Assembly (NCBI GenBank): GCA_049680625.1
Contig: JBAUID010000218.1
Location: forward strand, 5,628 to 69,627
Direction: 5' to 3'
DNA from: JAUIAI01 sp049680625
GTDB taxonomy: Bacteria; Pseudomonadota; Gammaproteobacteria; Burkholderiales; Burkholderiaceae_E
DNA: 64,000 nt
Part shown: piece by piece, positions 16,786 through 25,698 of the stretch
Layout: every line of letters starts with the position of its first letter
How positions within the stretch are numbered: position 1 is the first letter of the stretch
Made by a program: the position numbers and the translations under genes
The notes under the pieces: generated by a model
Told to the model about the DNA's origin: nothing
The model's input: the letters and a program-made list of their open reading frames with translations, nothing else
Database searches by the model: none

Positions 16786-17627
16786 TCGATTCGGACCGAA
16801 GTGGAAGCTGGCGATTCAAACGATTCAAGCGAATGGCGACAAAGTACCCGCTGTTTCCCTTGTACTTTGCCCCGATGCCGATGCCGACGCCAATGCGGTT
16901 GGTGCGTTACTTGTTAAGCGTTCTGTTCGTTACGAGTGCGCTCTCGACAAGCGTTGCCGCTGAAAATGCGCTGACTCGGTTCTCCGACTTGCCTGCTGGC
17001 GGGTTGGCTCCAGGCAGTATGTGGGTGCACCAGCCAGTTGGAAAGATCGCACCGAACACCGCCAGCATCCAGTCGTCCGGCTCTGGCAAGTCGTACCTGC
17101 AAATCCACTCCAAGGGTTCAGCATCCGCCTGGTCTCATGCGGTGCCGGTGCCGATTAACGGGGCAACAAAACTAACCTGGCAGTGGTTTGTCCGTGGGGC
17201 TCCGGGGCGAAGTCAGCTCAATGACAAAGCTTCGGATGATTTTGCCGCCCGTTTGTACGTTGTTTTTGACTATCCGTTGAGTAAGGTGCCTTTTGGTCAG
17301 CGTCTCGGTATCCGTATTGCCCGGGCGATTTACGGTGACCTGCCAGCGGCTGCGCTATGTTATGTCTGGCTTCCTGGTGGCAAAGCAGGGGAACTGGCAC
17401 CATCGCCGTATACCGGCAGAGTAAAAATGCTGGTGGCCAACTCCCAGGCCAGTGGCTCGGGATGGCAGCGTCAGCAGCGTGATTTGCTAACCGACTTTCA
17501 GCGTGCATTTGGCGAGGAGTTTGGCCCCGGTATGCCGCCAATAAAGGCGATTGTGGTCTCTGCTGATACCGACCAAAGCGGTGGCCAGGTTGACGCTGCA
17601 TTTGCGGACGTGGTACTTGGCAATTAA
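16764..17627 (+). CDS. exported DUF3047 protein
   Basis: Up to 287 aa. A hydrophobic signal (MRLVRYLLSVLFVTSALS, cleavage near SVAA-EN) precedes a beta-rich DUF3047 domain with KLTWQWFV, DDFAARLYVVFDY and ALCYVWLP; the C-terminal IVVSADTDQSGG is also conserved. Candidate starts are ATG 16764, 16833 and 16893; the last directly precedes the signal peptide and lies in a 6-bp tandem repeat (16872-16895), so the N-terminus is uncertain. Function unknown. It closes the same-strand block and converges with the EAL protein, the two TAA stops sharing TTAA. Confidence 0.85.
   Translation: MGPKRMLIDSDRSGSWRFKRFKRMATKYPLFPLYFAPMPMPTPMRLVRYLLSVLFVTSALSTSVAAENALTRFSDLPAGGLAPGSMWVHQPVGKIAPNTASIQSSGSGKSYLQIHSKGSASAWSHAVPVPINGATKLTWQWFVRGAPGRSQLNDKASDDFAARLYVVFDYPLSKVPFGQRLGIRIARAIYGDLPAAALCYVWLPGGKAGELAPSPYTGRVKMLVANSQASGSGWQRQQRDLLTDFQRAFGEEFGPGMPPIKAIVVSADTDQSGGQVDAAFADVVLGN
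16872..16895. repeat. 6-bp tandem repeat, 4 copies, near the DUF3047 start
   Basis: CCGATG, CCGATG, CCGACG, CCAATG. The last unit contributes a candidate start codon (16893). Confidence 0.75.
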
Positions 17628-19924
17628 GTCGTGGCCAGGGGTATTTGCTCTTCACGGTCAAACAACTGGCGCAGCGGGACGGCACGGCCCAGGAAGTCTC
17701 CTTGGAAGTGCCCAACGCCGATGGCTCTGAGCCGATCGTAAACATCTTGTGTCTGTACATGCTCAGCCACGGTTTGAATGTTCAGGCGCCGCGCTACCCG
17801 AACAGTTGCCTGGACAATCTCTTCGTCGATTGCATTACTGGCGAGATTGCGAATGAATGAACCGTCAATCTTTAAATAGTCCGGGGCAAAACGTTTAAGG
17901 TATTCAAAAGTGGCCAGGCCGACGCCAAAGTCATCGAGTGCAATTCCAAACCCGGCAGACTTCAATTCGGCAACCAGGCGTGAAGCCGCTGCCGGGTTTC
18001 GAATTGCCTCGCTTTCGGTAATTTCGAACACAATGCGCGACGGATCAATCCCGGATTTTTGGCGTTCGTCGCGAATAAAGGAGCCGATCAGTCCGTCACT
18101 CATGGTCATACCAGACAGATTGATCGAACATTTAGCCGTGCGTCCCTGGGCAACCGGGTTTCGGGCGAGCCAGGTAAAGACCTTGGTAATCACGCCCCGA
18201 TCGAGAGTTGAGGTCATATGCGACTTTGCGGCCAGGGAAAGGAAGTCGTTGGGCTGAATCAAGCTGCCGTCCCGGTCAATAAGTCGAACCAAAACCTCGT
18301 AAGACAGTTGATTCAACTGGCTGGCGCTACTTACGATCGGTTGGGCGAAGATTTCAAACCGGCGCTCTCGAATCGCCTCTCTAACGAGTTCTATTCGCGC
18401 CTGCTGCGAGCGCCGCGCATCGACAATTGACTGGGCCAGTGGTTCAACGAACAAACGCGGGTCGTGTACGCTATTGGCAATTGTTTGTGCCTCTGCCAGC
18501 GACAGCAGGCAGTCTTCGCTGCTGGTTTGGGCATTGCGGTCGATTAACAAACCCCCGATGCTCGGTTGCAGTCGCAAAACTCCGTTGTCAGTGTGAAACA
18601 ATTGACCGTTAAAAGTCGAATAGATGTCTCGTGCGGTGGCGCGTACTTCGCTCTGAGATTCTGTGTGGACGAGTAAGGCGTATCGCCCCGCGGACAGGCG
18701 AGCCGCCGCCACCTGGCCGGGTTGCCGTGTGAGTGCTGCCGCAACCGATTTTTCGAGGTCGAGCGCCGCCAATGGGCCACATAAGTCGTTGAGCGTATCG
18801 AAATTGGTAATGTGCAGACCAATTAACCCGTAGTGTCGCCGACTGGGTTGTTCGATCGCTTTGTTCAGATCGGCAATCAGTCCGCGGTCGTTCAACAGAC
18901 CGGTTGACATATCCTGGCGCGCCTGTTGCCGCAAACCGTCCATTGCCTGGCGACGGTCGGACGCAACGGCGTGCAGGAGGATCGCAACCAGGGTGGCGAC
19001 AAACATTAGTACGGACACTTCGACATAAGGCGGGCCGCCTGCATTCGGGGCTGACAACTGAATTGCGCGCCCAATGAAAATCAGGCTGGTGCTCGCCAGC
19101 AAGGTGATCGCCAGAGTTTTTTCCGTGCTGCGTATAGCCGACCAGGCCGCCACCGGAATAAAGAAAAAGATCAAGGTGTAAGCGAATGGCTGGCGCCCGA
19201 CTTCGGATGCAAGCAAACTGCCCAACACAAGTAGCGCAGAAATAACAAGCGGACCAAAATCCAGCCAGGGGTCAGAGGTCTTGTTGAGATTGCCCGATAC
19301 ACCCACCGAGCCACGAACCGATGCAACAACGCATGGGGCAATCAGTAACATGCCCAGCGCATCCAGCAGCCACCAGCCAGCTAGTATGTCCAGGGTGCGC
19401 GGCTGGACAGCCAGTGGTTCAATTCGCAATCCCGAAGCCAGCAGGAACGCATCGATCGGTGCTGCAACGAAAACTACAGCGACTAACAACCGCAATGCGA
19501 TTTCAAGGCGGTTCTCGGTTGGCTTCCAGATACTCAGGCGGTTAAGCAGTATCAGGGCACTAAGTGGACCGACAAAAGTCGTTAAGCCCGCAACGCTGGT
19601 CAACATGGTGCTGCCAGTTGTCCACGCAGCCCAGGTGGTTACTCCCAGGGCCACCGGAATCATCCAGCCGTATCCGAATAGCCAGCCAATACCAAAAGCG
19701 ATCCCAGTGGCAGGCCAGTAAGGCAGTTGGCCGGGCAGGGTTATATTACCAATAGTGACTGCACTACCGAGTCCCAGTAAGTTAACCAGCCAGCATGCAG
19801 CAAAGCCAAGAGCGAAGCACGTGAGTGCGCGCACTAAACGCCACACGATGGTCGGGGTCGACCACCATGGCCGATACGCCTGGGATTGGGTGCGATGGCT
19901 CGACACCTTGTTGAACCGTTTCAT
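17624..19924 (-). CDS. MASE1-GGDEF-EAL protein, probable c-di-GMP phosphodiesterase
   Basis: 766 aa. N-terminal MASE1 membrane sensor (about 25-310, multiple TM helices, WPATGIAFGIGWLFGYG). The GGDEF domain (about 340-490) is degenerate: residues 411-415 read SAGRY in place of GGDEF, so cyclase activity is not expected. The EAL domain (about 510-755) keeps the catalytic set: EVLVRL, NLSGMTMSD, EITESEAI, DDFGVG, YLKIDGSF and TVAEHVQT. This suggests a membrane-regulated c-di-GMP hydrolase. It converges with the DUF3047 gene. Confidence 0.93.
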   Translation of the reverse strand: MKRFNKVSSHRTQSQAYRPWWSTPTIVWRLVRALTCFALGFAACWLVNLLGLGSAVTIGNITLPGQLPYWPATGIAFGIGWLFGYGWMIPVALGVTTWAAWTTGSTMLTSVAGLTTFVGPLSALILLNRLSIWKPTENRLEIALRLLVAVVFVAAPIDAFLLASGLRIEPLAVQPRTLDILAGWWLLDALGMLLIAPCVVASVRGSVGVSGNLNKTSDPWLDFGPLVISALLVLGSLLASEVGRQPFAYTLIFFFIPVAAWSAIRSTEKTLAITLLASTSLIFIGRAIQLSAPNAGGPPYVEVSVLMFVATLVAILLHAVASDRRQAMDGLRQQARQDMSTGLLNDRGLIADLNKAIEQPSRRHYGLIGLHITNFDTLNDLCGPLAALDLEKSVAAALTRQPGQVAAARLSAGRYALLVHTESQSEVRATARDIYSTFNGQLFHTDNGVLRLQPSIGGLLIDRNAQTSSEDCLLSLAEAQTIANSVHDPRLFVEPLAQSIVDARRSQQARIELVREAIRERRFEIFAQPIVSSASQLNQLSYEVLVRLIDRDGSLIQPNDFLSLAAKSHMTSTLDRGVITKVFTWLARNPVAQGRTAKCSINLSGMTMSDGLIGSFIRDERQKSGIDPSRIVFEITESEAIRNPAAASRLVAELKSAGFGIALDDFGVGLATFEYLKRFAPDYLKIDGSFIRNLASNAIDEEIVQATVRVARRLNIQTVAEHVQTQDVYDRLRAIGVGHFQGDFLGRAVPLRQLFDREEQIPLATT

Positions 19925-20050
19925 GTACCGTCTTAACTAATAATTATCGGGCCTTGAGAGCAGGGCCTCGTTTCCTCATTGGGGTATTTTAGACGCCAAG
20001 TGCCTGGCCGGGTATCACTGTTTTACGGTCCGCGCGCAATTACCTTTTTG

Positions 20051-20578
20051 TTATTGGAGTTTTTCTTCGGCTGTAAACGCTCCATCCGACATATTTAGCG
20101 TCCCCATGCCGGGTGCAACCAGGTCATCGGCGCGTTGGCCTTTCTTACAGGGGCCGAGATATCGTGCCGTGAGCGTGTCCTCTACCAGTACCCGGTTCTC
20201 ATTGCCGTCGCGGGTTTGGACAATAGTATCGATCTGGTATCTGCTCAAGAAGTCACCAGATGCGATTTTGCGCGTGGTTGCAATGTTAGAGCTGTGCCGG
20301 CAGGTTGATTCGGCAATCCAGATGTCCTGGTGACGCCGGAACGGACTGAGTTGGCAAAAACCTCGTTTCCCGGTTTTTCGATCCAGGTGCTCGATGGCCG
20401 TATCGGATCCAGGGCCAACACACTGGCGCACCGCGCCCAGCCCGTTACTGCGATAAACCGAACTCTGAATTTCCCATAAGCCGGGTTTACGTGCCGGGTA
20501 GAGCGGGTCGATACGGGCTTGCGCCGGAGCTGTGCCGTGCAGCGCACAGCACAGTAGCAGGCCCGCGAGTCGAAACAT
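20051..20578 (-). CDS. exported DUF3617-like protein
   Basis: 175 aa with a signal peptide (hydrophobic 3-18, cleavage near APAQA). The mature part contains RKPGLWEIQSS, C-terminal YLGPCKKGQRADDLV and paired cysteines, matching DUF3617, a family of small secreted proteins of unknown role. It lies 36 bp downstream of nothing in its own operon: prpC follows it on the same strand at lower identity of function, so no role can be inferred from context. Confidence 0.7.
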   Translation of the reverse strand: MFRLAGLLLCCALHGTAPAQARIDPLYPARKPGLWEIQSSVYRSNGLGAVRQCVGPGSDTAIEHLDRKTGKRGFCQLSPFRRHQDIWIAESTCRHSSNIATTRKIASGDFLSRYQIDTIVQTRDGNENRVLVEDTLTARYLGPCKKGQRADDLVAPGMGTLNMSDGAFTAEEKLQ

Positions 20579-20614
20579 CGGACTGCCTCTTGATTTTTTT
20601 GCTATCAGCAGTTC

Positions 20615-21802
20615 TTATTTGCGCTTGGACAGAGGTACGTACTTCAGATTCTCCGGCCCGACATAGTTAGCACTTGGTCGAATGATCTTGTTGTCTTCGC
20701 GCTGCTCAATGACGTGCGCTGCCCATCCCGCGGTTCGGGCGATAACAAACAATGGTGTAAACATCGCGGTGGGTACACCCAGCATGTGATAGCTGACAGC
20801 ACTGAACCAGTCCAGGTTTGGAAACATGTTCTTGGCATCCCACATAACTTTTTCCAGTCGTTCGGCGATATCGAACATTTTCATATCACCGGCCGACCGC
20901 GAGAGAGACTTTGCAACAGACTTAATGACAACGTTGCGCGGATCTCCGGTTGTATAAACCGGGTGACCGAAACCGATTATAACTTCCTTGTTTTCGACGC
21001 GGCGGCGAATATCAGCTTCAGCTTCGTCTGGGCCTGGGTATCTCTTCTGAACTTCAAACGCAAACTCATTGGCCCCGCCGTGTTTTGGTCCACGCAGGGC
21101 GCCGATGCCGCCGGTAATCGCGGAATACATGTCAGACCCGGTACCGGCAATTACCCTGCAGGCAAAAGTTGATGCATTGTATTCGTGCTCGGCATACAGG
21201 ATGAGTGAGGTATGCATTGCCCGGACCCAGGCTTCATTTGGCTCGGTTCCGTGAAGCAGGCGCAAAAAGTGCCCACCAATTGATCGGTCGTCTGTCTGTG
21301 TTTCTATACAACGACCATTATGACTGTAGTGGTACCAGTACAAGAGCATCGAGCCCAGGCTGGCCATCAGACGGTCAGCAATGTTACGGGCGTCAGCGGC
21401 GTTATGATCATTGGGCTCTGGCAACTGGCAGCCCAGGGCCGAAACACCCGTCCGCATGACGTCCATCGGATGAGTGGAGGCGGGTAAATCTTCCAGGATA
21501 CTCATCACGTTGGCGGGCAGCCCGCGCAAGGCTTGTAGTTTGGTTTCGTAGGCTTTTAATTCTGCCTTGTTTGGCAGGTGCCCATGGACGAGCAAATAGG
21601 CAATTTCTTCAAACAGGGCAGACTCTGCAAAGTCCATGATGTCGTAGCCACGATAATGTAAGTCGTTGCCTTGTTTGCCGACGGTACACAAGGCGGTGTT
21701 TCCGGCAGGAACACCGGAAAGTGCTACCGATTTCTTGGGCTTAAACGTTGCGCCTGGAGATCCTTGTGCTGCTTTTGCCTTGGTGCTTTTTTTGGTTGCC
21801 AT
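20615..21802 (-). CDS. prpC: 2-methylcitrate synthase
   Basis: Condenses propionyl-CoA with oxaloacetate. 395 aa from ATG 21802, which has AGGAGC upstream; an open frame continues about 65 codons further into prpB but lacks homology. Features separating it from GltA are its short length and LHYRGYDIMDFAE; catalytic residues lie in GPKHGGANEFAFEV and GFGHPVYTTGDPRN. The first ~30 residues are Lys/Ala-rich. It follows prpB on the minus strand. The dehydratase step (PrpD or AcnD/PrpF) is not in the window. Confidence 0.93.
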   Translation of the reverse strand: MATKKSTKAKAAQGSPGATFKPKKSVALSGVPAGNTALCTVGKQGNDLHYRGYDIMDFAESALFEEIAYLLVHGHLPNKAELKAYETKLQALRGLPANVMSILEDLPASTHPMDVMRTGVSALGCQLPEPNDHNAADARNIADRLMASLGSMLLYWYHYSHNGRCIETQTDDRSIGGHFLRLLHGTEPNEAWVRAMHTSLILYAEHEYNASTFACRVIAGTGSDMYSAITGGIGALRGPKHGGANEFAFEVQKRYPGPDEAEADIRRRVENKEVIIGFGHPVYTTGDPRNVVIKSVAKSLSRSAGDMKMFDIAERLEKVMWDAKNMFPNLDWFSAVSYHMLGVPTAMFTPLFVIARTAGWAAHVIEQREDNKIIRPSANYVGPENLKYVPLSKRK

Positions 21803-21851
21803 CAGTATCGTGCTCCTGTTGTACTTGTTGTTGGTGCTTTTCTGAATTTCT

Positions 21852-22745
21852 TTACGACTGCTTTGCCTTGGCGAACAATGCATCGAGTTTGTTTTCGTAT
21901 TCCCAATAGCCGATCGCGTCGTATAGTTCTTCGCGAGTCTGCATCGTATTGATAACTGACTGTTGGGTGCCTTCTCTGCGCAGGGTGACGTAGACATTGT
22001 CTGCGGCTTTATTCATTGCCCGGAACGCAGACAGTGGGTATAGGGCAATGCCAACTGAAGCGCTGCGCAACTCATCCACGGTGAACATCGGGGTCTGGCC
22101 AAACTCGGTGATATTGGCAAGTATTGGCACACCGACGGCATCAGCAAATTTTTGATACATACCCAAATCGGTAATAGCTTCCGCGAAAATTCCGTCGACA
22201 CCGGCTTCAACGCAAGCCAGTGACCGCTCGATAGCTGCTTCCAGACCTTCGACCGCCAAGGCGTCCGTTCGTGCAAGAATAAAAAAATCTTGATCTGTAC
22301 GCGCATCGGTAGCCGCCTTAATACGGTCCGCCATTTCTTCCTTGCTGACAATTTCTTTGTTTGGACGGTGGCCACATCGCTTGGCGCCGACCTGGTCTTC
22401 GATATGCATTGCGGCAGCGCCGAACTTAATCAGTGATTTTGTAGTTCGCGCTACGTTAAATGCCGAAGACCCGAAGCCAGTGTCGACATCTACCAATAAG
22501 GGGGTGTCACATACATCCGTTATGCGCCGCACATCAGTCAGGACATCCTCAAGGCCGGAGATGCCAAGGTCTGGCATGCCCAGCGAACCGGCGGCAACTC
22601 CGCCACCTGACAGGTAAATCGCCCGGTAGCCGGCCCGTTGGGCGAGCAAAGCATGATTAGCGTTGATGGCGCCGACAACTTGCAGCGGTGATTCTTCTGC
22701 CAGAGCCAGACGAAATTTGCCTCCGGGGGACAATTGTTTAGTCAT
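21852..22745 (-). CDS. prpB: 2-methylisocitrate lyase
   Basis: 297 aa, isocitrate lyase superfamily. Splits 2-methylisocitrate into pyruvate and succinate, ending the methylcitrate cycle. The signature KRCGHRPNK holds the catalytic cysteine; metal-binding LLVDVDTGFG and HIEDQVGAK are also seen, with YLSGGGVAAGSLGMPD near the N-terminus. It is 115 bp downstream of mdh and 49 bp upstream of prpC on the same strand, so the three may be cotranscribed. Confidence 0.96.
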   Translation of the reverse strand: MTKQLSPGGKFRLALAEESPLQVVGAINANHALLAQRAGYRAIYLSGGGVAAGSLGMPDLGISGLEDVLTDVRRITDVCDTPLLVDVDTGFGSSAFNVARTTKSLIKFGAAAMHIEDQVGAKRCGHRPNKEIVSKEEMADRIKAATDARTDQDFFILARTDALAVEGLEAAIERSLACVEAGVDGIFAEAITDLGMYQKFADAVGVPILANITEFGQTPMFTVDELRSASVGIALYPLSAFRAMNKAADNVYVTLRREGTQQSVINTMQTREELYDAIGYWEYENKLDALFAKAKQS

Positions 22746-22860
22746 GATTTTTCCTGAAGTTAATCGAAAACAGCGGAACTAGGCGCCACAGACTGGCCAG
22801 GCCACCTGCCTGGTGTTGGTCTTGGTTATGCCGTCAATTGCTATCGTCAGTGATCGCAAA

Positions 22861-23844
22861 TCAACCGAGTAACTTGGCGACGGCTGATCGTTCTTCGTTA
22901 AGTTCGGCCAGCGTTTTATCCATCATTTCACGGGAAAAACTGTCGATTTCGAGGTCTTTAATCAAGGTGTATTTGCCGTTTGCGCAGGTAACCGGGAAAC
23001 CATAAATCACATCTTGTGGAATGCCGTATTGACCGTCAGATGCAATACCCATGGTGACCCACTTGCCATTGGTGCCCAGGACCCAATCGTGCATGTGATC
23101 AATTGCCGCATTGGCAGCGGACGCTGCTGACGAAAGACCGCGCGCGTCGATGATAGCGGCTCCGCGTTTGCCAACAGTCGGTATGAATGTTTCGCGGTTC
23201 CATTTGTCGTCATTGATCATGTCAGCCAGCGATTTGCCACCAGTGGTAGCGAATCGAATGTCGGGATACATGGTGGGTGAGTGATTGCCCCAGACAATTA
23301 GTTTTTCGAGGCTGTCGACTGGTTGGCCCGCTTTAGCGGCCAATTGGGACAGGGCGCGGTTGTGATCAAGCCGCAACATGGCGGTGAAATTCTCGCGCGG
23401 CAGGTCGGGGGCCGACTTCATTGCGATATAGGCATTTGTGTTGGCGGGATTACCGACAACAAGAATCTTGCAATCACGGCTGGCATGGTCGTTAAGCGCT
23501 TTGCCCTGGACGGTGAAAATAGCGCCGTTGGCTTCCAGCAGATCGGCGCGTTCCATGCCTTTGCTGCGCGGGCGCGCACCAACCAGAATCGCATAGTCGG
23601 CCTCTTTGAATGCGACGTTTGGGTCATCGGTGACAACAACTCCCTGTAGCAACGGGAAAGCACAGTCTTCCAGTTCCATGACCACACCGCCTACAGCGGC
23701 CATTGCCGGGGTGATGTCAAGAAGTTGCAGGATGACGGGCTGGTCAGCTCCGAGCATGTCGCCATTGGCGATTCGGAAAAGCAGGCTGTAGCCAATCTGG
23801 CCGGCAGCCCCGGTTACGGCAACGCGCTTGGCGGGCTTAGTCAT
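22861..23844 (-). CDS. mdh: malate dehydrogenase
   Basis: 327 aa, the long type used by Burkholderiales. Nucleotide-binding VTGAAGQIGYSLLFRIA near the N-terminus, substrate Arg in LVGARPRSKGMERADLL, MLRLDHNRALSQLA, and the catalytic His in VWGNHSPTMYPD. Interconverts malate and oxaloacetate. AGGATG precedes the start. It diverges from the GntR gene across 321 bp, the classical betaproteobacterial arrangement next to sdhCDAB. Confidence 0.97.
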   Translation of the reverse strand: MTKPAKRVAVTGAAGQIGYSLLFRIANGDMLGADQPVILQLLDITPAMAAVGGVVMELEDCAFPLLQGVVVTDDPNVAFKEADYAILVGARPRSKGMERADLLEANGAIFTVQGKALNDHASRDCKILVVGNPANTNAYIAMKSAPDLPRENFTAMLRLDHNRALSQLAAKAGQPVDSLEKLIVWGNHSPTMYPDIRFATTGGKSLADMINDDKWNRETFIPTVGKRGAAIIDARGLSSAASAANAAIDHMHDWVLGTNGKWVTMGIASDGQYGIPQDVIYGFPVTCANGKYTLIKDLEIDSFSREMMDKTLAELNEERSAVAKLLG

Positions 23845-24165
23845 TAGGCATCCTTGCGTCAGAACACGCGGTAGTGGTTATGTGGTTGTGAAAGTCTTTG
23901 AGAATCAGGAAAGTGACAATCGATCAGAAGCGGATTAGATATAGACCGAGAAAGTTGACCGAAAAATTACAGCCAGAAAGTAACGGTCGAAAATCTATCA
24001 ACAAGTTACAAAAAAGCAATCAACAAATGATCGGATAGTGTTCTCGCCGGGACAACAGCCGGCGGTCAGGATCTTACTGCGACAGGCCTTGCCAAGTCAA
24101 ACAGTGTTATGTCTTATACAAGACTGTCGTATAATCAGTTCGTCTTTCATTAAACCTGAGAATTT
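23845..24165. promoter_or_regulatory. mdh-gntR divergent regulatory region
   Basis: 321 bp, AT-richer than its neighbours, between two divergent starts. The gntR side carries a TATAAT (24130-24135) overlapped by inverted repeats (separate entry). The mdh side has no hexamer pair that I would call. No ORF here has homology. Confidence 0.6.
24111..24135 (+). promoter_or_regulatory. -10 box with overlapping palindromes, candidate GntR operator
   Basis: GTCTTATACAAGAC at 24111-24124 is a 5-4-5 palindrome, and TTATAC (24114-24119) with GTATAA (24129-24134) forms a second inverted repeat with 9 bp between. The second arm lies on TATAAT at 24130-24135, about 30 bp before the gntR start. Position and symmetry fit autorepression by the encoded HutC-type regulator. 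Confidence 0.5.
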
Positions 24166-25026
24166 ATGTCCGCCTCAGCGTCGATACCCGGCCGCCCCGA
24201 TACCGACCAGGGGGCAGATTCGAGTGCTACAGCCGGCCCGGCGGGCCACGCCAGGTGTTCTGCGCGGCCAGTCGCGCGCGCTGGCGTGTTGCCGGATGCT
24301 CGCTCACCGACCCGGGCGCCGCTGTATTTGCAGACGTACGAACTTTTAACCCGTAGCCTTCAGCAGGGAGAATGGCTTCCCGGTGAGCTGATTCCGGGTG
24401 AGCAACAACTGGCCCGTCGCTTTGCTGTGAGTCCGGGAACGGTTCGTAAAGCCATTGATCGCCTGGTTGGTGAGCATATCCTGATGCGGCGTCAGGGCAA
24501 AGGTACGTTCGTCGCGAGCCACCTCGACCTTGATGCGCGTGCTGGCTTTCGCTTTTTGCGGATGCGCGATACCGAAGACCGGGTGCCTGACTTTAAAAGC
24601 CGGATCCTGTACTGCCGCAAGATCAAAGCCAGGGCGGATATCGCGGCCCGGCTGAACACCAATGTCGGCGCCGGACTCGTCAGAATTCGCCGGGTCCTGG
24701 ATTTTCAGTCCAGCCCAACTGTGCTTGACGATTTGTGGCTGCCGGCGGCCCGCTTTCGCGGTCTTAACCTGGAGCAACTGAATTCCTGGGAGGGGCCGTT
24801 GTACGGATTGTTCGAAAGTGCTTTTGGAACGCAGATTATTTCGGCAACCGAACGGGTCACGGCGGTTCAGGCCCCGGCTGTAGTCGCGCAGACGCTGGGG
24901 GTCAGGCGGGGCAGCCCTCTACTGCAGGTTGACCGCGTCACTGAAACCTACGACGGTGAAAAGGCCGAGTTTCGGCGAGGTTATTACGTTACCGCCGGAT
25001 ATCACTATCTGAGTAAACTCGGTTGA
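24166..25026 (+). CDS. GntR-family (HutC/UTRA) transcriptional regulator
   Basis: 286 aa. After about 45 unconserved residues comes a winged helix-turn-helix (about 47-120: ELIPGEQQLARRFAVSPGTVRKAIDRL and RRQGKGTFV), then a UTRA effector-binding domain to the end, including GLVRIRRVLDF and LQVDRVTETYDG. Located between mdh and sdhC, the usual place for this regulator in Burkholderiales, where control of TCA genes is suspected. The effector is unknown. Confidence 0.92.
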   Translation: MSASASIPGRPDTDQGADSSATAGPAGHARCSARPVARAGVLPDARSPTRAPLYLQTYELLTRSLQQGEWLPGELIPGEQQLARRFAVSPGTVRKAIDRLVGEHILMRRQGKGTFVASHLDLDARAGFRFLRMRDTEDRVPDFKSRILYCRKIKARADIAARLNTNVGAGLVRIRRVLDFQSSPTVLDDLWLPAARFRGLNLEQLNSWEGPLYGLFESAFGTQIISATERVTAVQAPAVVAQTLGVRRGSPLLQVDRVTETYDGEKAEFRRGYYVTAGYHYLSKLG

Positions 25027-25168
25027 AGCCGTCGATGGCCTGGTAAGGCCGCCGGATAACGGAATGGTCGACGTCGGGCGTTGTGAAATGACGCCGCTGG
25101 GGAGCAATTTTTCGCAATCCGGTGGATTTCAATTGGTGCAATGCGCCATTATCGGTAAGATTACGAGC

Positions 25169-25208
25169 GGTGATCAGAGTCAAACCCGGTGCCGGGTCTG
25201 TGATCACC
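25169..25208 (+). promoter_or_regulatory. Two-part hairpin in the gntR-sdhC intergenic region
   Basis: GGTGATCA (25169-25176) pairs perfectly with TGATCACC (25201-25208), and inside it ACCCGG (25184-25189) pairs with CCGGGT (25192-25197). No U-run follows, so it is not a standard terminator. The outer palindrome could be an operator, or the RNA fold could affect the sdh leader. Confidence 0.45.
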
Positions 25209-25284
25209 ATGGGGCCGAATGCTTTGCGATTCTGGCTTTAGCTGACAATTCTGATGACGGCGCCGGTGATGATTGAGGTCATTC

Positions 25285-25698
25285 ATGTCCGATGCAAGCG
25301 GCAAGATAAGACCGCAGCACCGAAATATTGGTGTTGGCGACATTCTTAAATACCGGCTTCCGCTGGCTGGTATCGCATCCATTTTGCACCGCATCAGTGG
25401 TGTTTTGCTCTTCCTGATCGGAATACCGCTGATCTTGTACATGCTGCAGCTGAGCCTGACCTCCGAAGTCAGTTATGCCGCCTTTGAGAGCATGGTGGAC
25501 AGCATCTTCGTCAAGCTGATTCTGCTGCTCTTGTTATGGGCTTTTTTCCATCACCTTTGTGCCGGCATCCGGTACTTGTTACTTGACCTGCATGTCGGGA
25601 TTCAAAAAGAGACATCCGCTTTAACGGCGAAAATAGTTCTCGGGGCCAGCCTGGCGCTGACTTTCATTGCCATGTTGAAATTGTTCGGGGCCTTTTAA
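25285..25698 (+). CDS. sdhC: succinate dehydrogenase cytochrome b556 subunit
   Basis: 137 aa, three transmembrane helices. ATG 25285 is chosen because GAGG lies six bases upstream. KYRLPLAGIASILHRISGV carries the conserved quinone-site Ser/Arg region, and HHLCAGIRYLLLDLHVG carries the heme-ligand histidine. Anchors complex II in the inner membrane and binds ubiquinone. TAATG overlap with sdhD. Confidence 0.96.
   Translation: MSDASGKIRPQHRNIGVGDILKYRLPLAGIASILHRISGVLLFLIGIPLILYMLQLSLTSEVSYAAFESMVDSIFVKLILLLLLWAFFHHLCAGIRYLLLDLHVGIQKETSALTAKIVLGASLALTFIAMLKLFGAF

Noticed and set aside
21803..21997. N-terminal extension of prpC into prpB
   Set aside because: The extra 65 codons read a random-looking sequence over the prpB end, while ATG 21802 has AGGAGC upstream.
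25064..25276. Possible 70-aa gene between gntR and sdhC
   Set aside because: No homology, poor start context, and it spans the hairpin; more likely leader sequence.
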